64,000 nt of DNA from NCBI RefSeq assembly GCF_020080835.1, contig NC_058159.1, positions 29,983,525-30,047,524 on the forward strand, given 5' to 3'. Below are positions 57,316 through 64,000 of the stretch, piece by piece; position 1 is the stretch's first letter, and every line of letters begins with the position of its first letter. The translations under genes were made by a program, and so were the position numbers. The notes under the pieces were generated by a model. That model worked only from the letters and a program-made list of their open reading frames with translations, did no database searches and had not been told where the DNA came from. The DNA is from Cotesia glomerata. Lineage: Eukaryota; Arthropoda; Insecta; Hymenoptera; Braconidae.

Positions 57316-59182
57316 ATATTATTAAGAGAATAAGAAAAATTTTGTGTCCAGGGTAGTCATATGATAAAATCGGATTATTTAGTTAAAGTTAGTGTCATTG
57401 CAAAGGTCTTGACTTGAATTTGTGCCATTTCAAAGTTTCATATCATTCTCACCGATAGTCAATTTATTATGATAATTATTTAGGCTGCATTCGAAAATGC
57501 TCTATCTCTAGATACATAATTAAGAAATGACATTGTATCTCGTAAACTATTGACATTTTTAAAGATATAAGCTCATCTCGATGGTACACTCATCGAGACT
57601 TTTCATTCGAGTACCCACATGAATTTTTCATATATTTTATATATTTATATATTTCACAAATACCATATATATAAAATATATGAAAAATGCCATGTGGGTA
57701 CTCAAATGAGAGGTCTCGATGAGTGTAACATCGAAATGAGTTTATATCTTAAAAAATGTCATTAATTTAGAAATTAGATTGTATCTCGTGAACTATTGAC
57801 ATTTTTAAAGATATAAGCCCATCCTGATGTTAAACTCATCAAGACCTTTCATTTGAGTACACACATCAATTTTTCATATTTTTTATATATTTATATATCT
57901 CACAAATACTATATATATAAAATATATGAAAAATGCCATGTGGGTACTTAAATGAAAGATCTCGATGAGTGCAATATCGGGATGAGCTTATATCTTTAAA
58001 AATTTCAATTGTTAAGAAAGTACAGTGCAATTTAACATAATTAAGAAACGACCTTGTATCTTGAGAACTATTGACATTTTTAAAGATATAAGCTCACCCT
58101 GACATTACACTGATCAAGACCTTTCATTTGAGTACCTACATCAATTTTTCATATATTTTATATATTTATACATAATACACACATATTTCACAAATTCCAT
58201 ATATAGAAAATATATAAAAAATTGATGTGGGTACTCAAATGAAAGGTCTTGATGAGTGTAACATCGAAATGAGTTTATATCTTAATAAATGTCAATAATT
58301 AAGAAATGACATTGTATCTTGAGAACTATTGACATTTTTAAAGATATAAGCTCATCCCGATGTCACACCCATCAAGACCTTTCATTTGAGTACCCACATC
58401 AATTTTTCATATATTTTATAAATTCATATATTTCACAAATACCATATATATAAAATATATGAAAAATGCCATGTGGGTACTTAAATGAAAGATCTCGATG
58501 AGTGCAATATCGGGATGAGCTTATATCTTTAAAAATTTCAATTGTTAAGAAAGTACAGTGCAATTTAACATAATTAAGAAACGACCTTGTATCTTGAGAA
58601 CTATTGACATTTTTAAAGATATAAGCTCATCTTGACATTACACTGATCAAGACCTTTCATTTGAGTACCCACATCAATTTTTCATATATTTATATATATT
58701 ATATATATGTATATATGAAAAATATATCAAAAATGCATGTGGGTACTCAAATAAAAGCTCCTGATGAGTGTAACATCAAGATGAGTTCATATCTTTAAAA
58801 TTGTCAATAGTTAAGAAAGTACAGTGCAACTTAACATAGTTAAGAAACGACCTTGTATCTTGAGAACTATTGACATTTTTAAAGATATAAGCTCATCTTG
58901 ACATCACACTGATCAAGACCTTTCATTTGAGTACCTACATCAATTTTTCATATATTTATATATATCATATATATGTATATATGAAAAATATATCAAAAAT
59001 GCATACGGGTACTCAAATAAAAGCTCTTGATGAGTATAACATCTAGATCAGCTTATATCTTTAAAAACGTCAATATTTAAAAAAGTACAGTGCAATTTAA
59101 CAAAAGCCATTTTTTTATAAATTAAAATTTTATTTATTTATAGTTCACTACGGCAGTCACATAGTGACTGCAAGCTTGCTAG
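57316..59182 (+). mobile_element. Non-autonomous Helitron-like element, block 17 (METTL23 intron)
   Basis: 5' end TTAATATTATTAAGAGAATA (terminal TC changed) and an exemplary 3' end: hairpin GCAGTCACATAGTGACTGC, 11 nt, CTAG at 59179-59182, then T. Six units (57560, 57808, 58085, 58340, 58620, 58880). It fills about 90% of the intron and ends 51 bases before exon 2, so the acceptor's branch-point region is partly adjacent to Helitron sequence. Confidence 0.8.
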
Positions 59183-59233
59183 TTTTAATTAATCAATTAA
59201 TTTATTAACATAATTTCAATTTATAATTTCCAG

Positions 59234-59818
59234 TTGTTGCACGCAAGTTACAATTTTTACGTGTGGCCATCAGCTCCAGTTCTCGCGTGGTACCTCTGGG
59301 AGAACCGCGAAGCCGTAGTAGGCAAACGAATCCTCGAACTAGGCTCCGGAACCGCGTTACCTGGTATCGTCGCTAGTAAGTGTGGAGCACACGTTACCCT
59401 AAGTGACGCTGCTAATTTACCAAAAAACTTGCAGCACATCAGAAGAAGTTGCGAGTTGAACGGCGTGTTGTCTCAAGTTAAAGTCGTCGGCATAACTTGG
59501 GGTCTCTTTTTATCAAGTTTATTGAGCATCGGTCCACTGGATATAATCCTCGGCTCAGACTGCTTCTACGAGCCCACAGTCTTCGAAGACATTGTAGTAA
59601 CAGTAGCTTACCTTTTAGAGCGAAATCCAGGAGCAAAGTTCCTCTGTACCTACCAAGAGCGCAGCTCAGACTGGTCCATAGAGCACCTGCTCAACAAGTG
59701 GGGCCTCACTTGCAACCAAATATCTCTAACAGGCTTAGGAGCCGACGCGGGAATTACTCTCGAAGAGTTGATGCAAGATCACACTATTCACCTACTGGAT
59801 ATCCGTAAATCCGACTAA
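59234..59818 (+). CDS. METTL23: METTL23 methyltransferase, exon 2
   Basis: Acceptor TAATTTCCAG (AG at 59232-59233); 194 codons to TAA. Joined to exon 1 the protein has 250 residues. It belongs to the methyltransferase-16 (seven-beta-strand) family. It has the YVWPSAPVLAWYLW motif (65-78), SAM-binding motif I ILELGSGTALPG (89-100), acidic residue D114 in VTLSD, TWG (144-146) and the DIILGSDCFYEP motif (159-170), then YQERSSDWSIEHLLNKWG as in METTL23. Mammalian METTL23 has been described as a histone arginine methyltransferase. The substrate in this insect cannot be read from sequence. The gene is followed after 56 bases by SLIRP with no AATAAA or ATTAAA between. Confidence 0.9.
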   Translation: MLHASYNFYVWPSAPVLAWYLWENREAVVGKRILELGSGTALPGIVASKCGAHVTLSDAANLPKNLQHIRRSCELNGVLSQVKVVGITWGLFLSSLLSIGPLDIILGSDCFYEPTVFEDIVVTVAYLLERNPGAKFLCTYQERSSDWSIEHLLNKWGLTCNQISLTGLGADAGITLEELMQDHTIHLLDIRKSD

Positions 59819-59874
59819 TACTAACTATCTAAATTAATTAACTAATTAATTAATTTATACTTAGAAAAATTATT

Positions 59875-60141
59875 ATGGCTAATGCTAAAGTTGCAAAATC
59901 ATTTTACCGTCTCACAGCTGTAAATCTTCCCTGGACAGTCGGCGATTTGCAATTAAAGCAATACTTTTCTCAGTTTGGTAATATTGTAAACGCAAAAGTA
60001 TTTTTTGATCGTAATACTGGACTAAGTAAGCACGCAGGGTTGATTGAAACAGCTGATAAAGATACTTATGAAAATATTATTTCAAAACAAAAGCATTCTA
60101 TTGAAGATAGAGACGTTTTTGTCCGTAAATGGGTAGAGTAA
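59875..60141 (+). CDS. SLIRP: SLIRP-like mitochondrial RRM protein
   Basis: An intronless 88-residue protein that is essentially one RNA-recognition motif. RNP2 is LTAVNLPW (13-20), the helix is LKQYFSQFGNIVNAKVFFD, and RNP1 is the weak KHAGLIET (about 52-59). SLIRP partners LRPPRC in stabilising mitochondrial mRNAs. The short N-terminus (MANAKVAKSFYRLTAV) is basic and lacks acids, consistent with import but not proof. The length and the PW after RNP2 fit SLIRP better than other small RRM proteins. It sits 56 bases after METTL23 and has AATAAA 11 bases past its stop. It has no obvious promoter of its own, so it may be translated from a transcript shared with METTL23. Confidence 0.75.
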   Translation: MANAKVAKSFYRLTAVNLPWTVGDLQLKQYFSQFGNIVNAKVFFDRNTGLSKHAGLIETADKDTYENIISKQKHSIEDRDVFVRKWVE

Positions 60142-60151
60142 ATTGAATTTA

Positions 60152-60157
60152 AATAAA
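60152..60157 (+). terminator. Poly(A) signal after SLIRP
   Basis: AATAAA 11 bases after the SLIRP stop codon. It is the first such hexamer after METTL23 exon 2 on this strand. Confidence 0.6.
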
Positions 60158-61175
60158 TTTTCACAATTAGATAAGGTTGTACGGACAGTACATTTTTTTT
60201 TTTTTTTATTAAAATTAAAAATTTTAATGCGAAAATTCATCACTATTTAACATTATTATTGATAAAAATAATTAAATAATTTAATTAAAAATAATAAATA
60301 GTCAAAGTACTTTTTTACAAAACGAGGCAACATCGCGCTTAATAGCTGTTTATATTTATCTCGTTGAGTTGAAAAAGACAACCCATAAAAATACACAGGA
60401 ATTATTAAAATTCAAATGACATTAAAGTTAGCAGTCACTTGACTATTTTTTAATTCTTTTAAACAAATAAATTTGATCCAAAAAATTATTTTTAAAAAAT
60501 TGGATTTTCAATTTTTTAAAATTTCTACATGTAAATTTTTTTTTGCCATAATTTATTTGTTACAAAAATTTTTAAAATGATCAAATATCTGCTAAATTAA
60601 TTTTCATAAAATTCAAACACACTTTTGCATTAAAATATCTTTAAAAGCCTTGGTCAGAAAATTTTCATTTTATTTTTAACATAAAAAATACTTTTAGTAA
60701 GAAAATTTTCTTGATACAAGAATTTGTTCTTGAAAATTTTCATATTCTAAGCTCAAGAAATTGTTAAGTTGATTGAAATAATTTTTACTTAATTTAAATA
60801 AAGCTATTCTTTTGTTTATCTATCCAAAGATAAATATTGATGTTTTTCTCTTCAGAAATTAATAATTAATAATCATAGAATATTTTATCGTCAGCGAGTT
60901 TCTTGAGCCAAGAAATTGTTAATTGAGCAAAAGTATTTTTTTTCTGTGTATTCTACAAAAATTTATTGATTGAAATAAAAGTTTTTTTTTTTTTTTTAAT
61001 CTTCCTATTAGTTACAACACAGTCTCTATAAGCTACATGTTGAATTTCAATTTTTTAATAATTTATTAAGCGATTTATTTCAAAAAATTTATTTAGCAAC
61101 TTATAACATATCAAAAAATTTGATTTTGAAAAGTGCATTAGTGTCCGAACAACCTTAAAGTAGACGATCACAATC
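60158..61175. other. SLIRP-ACBD6 intergenic spacer with MITE remains
   Basis: Contains a T/A-rich GTTAGCAGTCAC MITE (60405-60612) and a CACTG-family MITE (about 60690-60952, ending TTTTTTTCTGTG). The ACBD6 promoter should lie in the last 200 bases; no TATA box or strong initiator stands out. Confidence 0.45.
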
Positions 61176-61886
61176 ATGGCTGATGAATCTTACTCAGAAA
61201 TTACCGAGCTAGAAGAAACTTTTTCCCGAGCAGCTAATCACCTCCAAAGCATGGTCTCAAATTTGGACTCTGGCCAGCTCCTGGCCTTTTATGGCCTCTA
61301 CAAGCAAGCCACTGTTGGAATTTGTAACACTGCCAAGCCCAGCTGGTACCAAACTCAAGCCAAGTACAAGTGGGAGGCCTGGAAGGCACTTGGAGACATG
61401 ACTAAAGAAGTTGCCATGCAGAACTACGTCAGTGCTATCACCAAACTGGACCCCAATTGGGAGCAAGATGCTAGGGTTGGAAATAAATCCTGGAACGCGG
61501 TTAGTAGCTTGCTCAAGACGGATGTGGAGATCTCGGATAATGAGAAGACGCTTCTGGACTGGGTCAAGGATGGCAATGATAAGAGGGTCTGGGAAATCTT
61601 GTCCACTGAGGCTAAAGGCTTGAATACTCCGGATGAAGATGGGATGATGCCTATTCATTGGGCTGCTGATCGAGGGAGTCTACCGACGATTAAGTGTCTT
61701 ATTGAGCATGGCGCTGATGTTGATGCTCAGGATAATGACGGGCAAACTGCGCTTCACTATGCCGCTTCTTGCGGGCATGCTGAGGTGGTTGGGTATTTAC
61801 TGTCCGTCGGGGCGAAGTTGCTTAAAGACAACGACGGGTTCACGGCTAAAGACATCGCTGATCAAGATTTAGTAGCCATGTTTTGA
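61176..61886 (+). CDS. ACBD6: Acyl-CoA-binding domain-containing protein 6
   Basis: Intronless, 236 residues. An N-terminal acyl-CoA-binding domain (about 10-95) has the signature LLAFYGLYKQATVG (35-48) and KYKWEAWKALGDM (63-75), which carry the ligand-contacting Tyr and Lys residues. After a linker come two ankyrin repeats: GMMPIHWAADRGSLPTIKCL then GQTALHYAASCGHAEVVGYL, plus a partial third (GFTAKDIADQDL). This order and the roughly 240-280 residue length are typical of ACBD6, which binds long-chain acyl-CoA in cytosol and nucleus and supports protein N-myristoylation in vertebrates. Start context is CAATCATGGCT. AATAAA is at 61952, 66 bases past the stop. The higher GC of this frame sets it apart from its surroundings. 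Confidence 0.9.
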   Translation: MADESYSEITELEETFSRAANHLQSMVSNLDSGQLLAFYGLYKQATVGICNTAKPSWYQTQAKYKWEAWKALGDMTKEVAMQNYVSAITKLDPNWEQDARVGNKSWNAVSSLLKTDVEISDNEKTLLDWVKDGNDKRVWEILSTEAKGLNTPDEDGMMPIHWAADRGSLPTIKCLIEHGADVDAQDNDGQTALHYAASCGHAEVVGYLLSVGAKLLKDNDGFTAKDIADQDLVAMF

Positions 61887-61951
61887 TCTTAGTGTTTACA
61901 TTTGTATTGATTGATGATTGACAGGATTTAATACTGTAAAATGGGATTATT

Positions 61952-61957
61952 AATAAA
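61952..61957 (+). terminator. Poly(A) signal after ACBD6
   Basis: AATAAA within 'GATTATTAATAAAAAG', 66 bases past the stop. The GGTAA repeat element begins 66 bases further on. Confidence 0.65.
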
Positions 61958-62022
61958 AAGTTATTTAAAATTTAACATAAGTATAATTTAACTTTTATTT
62001 ACGCACATACAAATTAAACAAT

Positions 62023-63186
62023 GGTAATTATTTACGAGTCGGGTCAACATTTTGGGGCATAATTAGGTGAATATTAATGTTTTTTTATTATGTTTATTTT
62101 TACGTCGCATTTACGATGAAAAATGTCGTGAAAGAAAAAATTTTTGGCTAAAATTTATATTTCATCTTTTTTTGATGTTTTTCATATGTTTTTTTTAGAA
62201 AAGTACATGAAAGAACGAATAATTAGAAAAAAAAAGTAGAATATTACAGTTTTAACAAATTTTCAAAAAAATTTGTAAATTTTTTAGATAAAAATAAAAA
62301 TAAAATCAAATATTACACGTATTATACTCAACAGGAGCTTTCATTTAAGTACCCACATGCATTTTGGTATATTTCTCATATATTTATATATAAATATGTA
62401 AAATATATGAAAAATTGATGTGGGTACTCAAATGAAAGGTCTCGATGAGTGTAATGTCATGGTGAGCTTATATCTTTAAAAATATCATTAGTTGACAAGA
62501 TACATTGTCATTTCTTAATTATTGACATTTTTTAAGATATAAACTCATTTCGATGTTACACTCATCGAGACCTTTTATTTGAGTACACACACGGCATTTT
62601 TCATATATTTTACATATATGGTATTTGTGAAATATATAAAATATATGAAAAATTGATGTGGGTATTCAAATGAAAGCTCTTGATAAGTGTAACGTCGGGG
62701 TGAGCTTATATCTTTAAAAATGTCAATAGTTCTCAAAATACAAGGTCGTTTCTTAATTATGTTAAATTACACTGTACTTTCTTAAATATTGACACTTAAA
62801 GATATAAGCTCATACCGATGTTACACTCATTAAAAGCTTTCATTTAAGTACCCACGTGCATTTTCATATATTTTTCATATATACATATATATAATATATA
62901 TATAAATATATGAAAAATTGATGTGGGTACTCAAATGAAAGGTCTCGATGAGTGTAATGTCATGGTGAGCTTATATCTTTAAAAATGTCAATAGTTCACA
63001 AGTATCACAATTTTCTAAAAAATTTATAAATTTTTTTGAAAATTTGTTGAAATTGTGATAATCAATTTCTTTTTTAATTGTTTATTTTTTTATGTATACA
63101 AAAAAAATATATCAATAAAATCAAATAGAAATTCCGTTAAAATAAATGAAAATTAAAATAATTGACCCCACTTGTAAATATTTACC
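62023..63186. mobile_element. GGTAA...TTACC inverted-repeat element carrying a palindrome array
   Basis: Ends GGTAATTATTTACGAGTCGG/GTCAA and TTGACCCCACTTGTAAATAT/TTACC. The interior matches the elements at 23759 and 39279. It is split by the palindromic-unit array at 62330-63003. Its left end is only 66 bases from the ACBD6 poly(A) signal. Confidence 0.65.
62330..63003. repeat. Palindromic-unit array inside a GGTAA element, block 18
   Basis: One partial and two full units (62335, 62540, 62800) without Helitron ends. The right border 'TCAATAGTTCACAAG' meets 'TATCACAATTTTCTAAA' of the host element, the same border as block 9. Confidence 0.65.
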
Positions 63187-64000
63187 GAAACAATTTTTAT
63201 TTATTTATTTACAAATAAAAACACTTTAATACTCTCCAATATTCACAGCCTAAGCTTTCCTTAGGTAAATGCGTGCTCCATTGTCGGCGTGAAATTTTTT
63301 ATAAATAAATTATATTTATTGTTTTTTTCTTTTTACTGTAATAATTATTTTAAATGGATACTGTAGTGCGTCAAAAAATAATTTTATGGTTCTGTTGTAA
63401 GTATAAAAATAATTTTTCTCCACATTTAATGTCTTTTGTTAACCAATTACGGTGAAAAAACGCCGAGTAGGTATAGATTGTAATATATAATATATAGTAA
63501 TAATAATAATAATATTAAAATTAATATTTATAATATTAATAATAGTAGTCATAAATGTAAGGAAATTTCTAAGCCGCAAGTATAAATGTAATGACTTACT
63601 CGAATGCATAAAAAAAATTCTACACAACGCTTGTGGTAAATATAATAAGCGTGAGTATTAAAACACATTATTTTAATATATTGTTATTAAAATAAACTTG
63701 CATCTTCATCACAGTAACCCTATCAAATAGGCAATTATAACATAATTATAATTATAATAACCAATAATAACATAAATATATAAATTTAAAATCTATTTAT
63801 CCTACTCAGCTCGAATATATCGTATGGTAGTAAAATATCAAACTTTTGTGCGATTAAAAAATCTTTTTTTTTTTTCACTAATGTAAATAATTAATAAAGT
63901 TTGTAGAGATCAGGAGCACTTCTAGCGAACGTATTATTAATTTTTTACTTTTATGAAAAAATTTAAGTATAAAATATCTAGTTTTATTTATTGTATTAAT
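63187..64000. other. AT-rich DNA at the right edge, no gene seen
   Basis: Very AT-rich, with (AAT)n-like tracts at 63500-63540. A + strand donor-like CTGTT|GTAAGTATA at about 63400 and a 62-codon - strand frame are not enough to call a gene. Confidence 0.35.

Noticed and set aside
61257..61658. 133-codon - strand frame
   Set aside because: Antisense shadow of ACBD6.

Overview
This is an AT-rich eukaryotic nuclear window, almost certainly from an insect. A parasitoid-wasp-like hymenopteran is my best guess, with low confidence. The evidence is spliced genes with insect-style TCAGT initiators, AATAAA signals, long AT-rich introns and very dense small transposons. Most open frames longer than 60 codons here are chance frames or lie inside repeats. 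Only a few genes are supported.

Genes. The right end is the gene-dense part, all on the + strand. A two-exon METTL23 methyltransferase (56986-57153 + 59234-59818) is followed 56 bases later by a single-exon SLIRP-type mitochondrial RRM protein (59875-60141). A single-exon ACBD6 (acyl-CoA-binding domain plus ankyrin repeats, 61176-61886) comes next. No poly(A) signal separates METTL23 from SLIRP, so the two may share a transcript. On the - strand an EFCAB10-like gene (RIIa-type docking helices plus a degenerate EF-hand) runs from 18521 to about 10877, perhaps to 8688, with its exons separated by repeat-filled introns. Also on the - strand are the first coding exon of a secreted protein (1636-1515) and the 3' half of an unrecognised multi-exon gene (44046 to about 38720, with a possible start exon at 52120). 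Other - strand promoters and splice donors (28.8 kb, 40.2 kb, 22.9 kb, 21.3 kb) hint at untranslated first exons or non-coding RNAs.

Repeats. About 30% of the window (roughly 19 kb in 18 blocks) is one family. It consists of 1-7 tandem copies of a roughly 240-270 bp near-palindromic unit, whose arms carry 'GAGTACCCACAT' and 'ATGTGGGTACTC' and whose centre is an AT microsatellite. In the better-preserved blocks these arrays lie between a 5' end TCTATATTATTAAGAG and a 3' end made of the hairpin GCAGTCACATAGTGACTGC, 11 nt and CTAG, inserted between A and T. These are the hallmarks of a non-autonomous Helitron carrying a satellite-like body. Two blocks instead sit inside a different GGTAA...TTACC inverted-repeat element. 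Several other TA-inserting MITE families are present, many nested in one another.

Region by region: 0-11 kb Helitron arrays with the secreted-protein exon and the EFCAB10 3' end; 11-22 kb EFCAB10, MITEs and an inverted duplication around its first exon; 22-33 kb MITE-rich with little coding signal; 33-54 kb Helitron arrays interspersed with exons of the unknown gene; 54-57 kb T-rich MITE cluster; 57-62 kb METTL23, SLIRP and ACBD6; 62-64 kb nested repeat and AT-rich DNA. All calls come from reading the sequence; no search was run.
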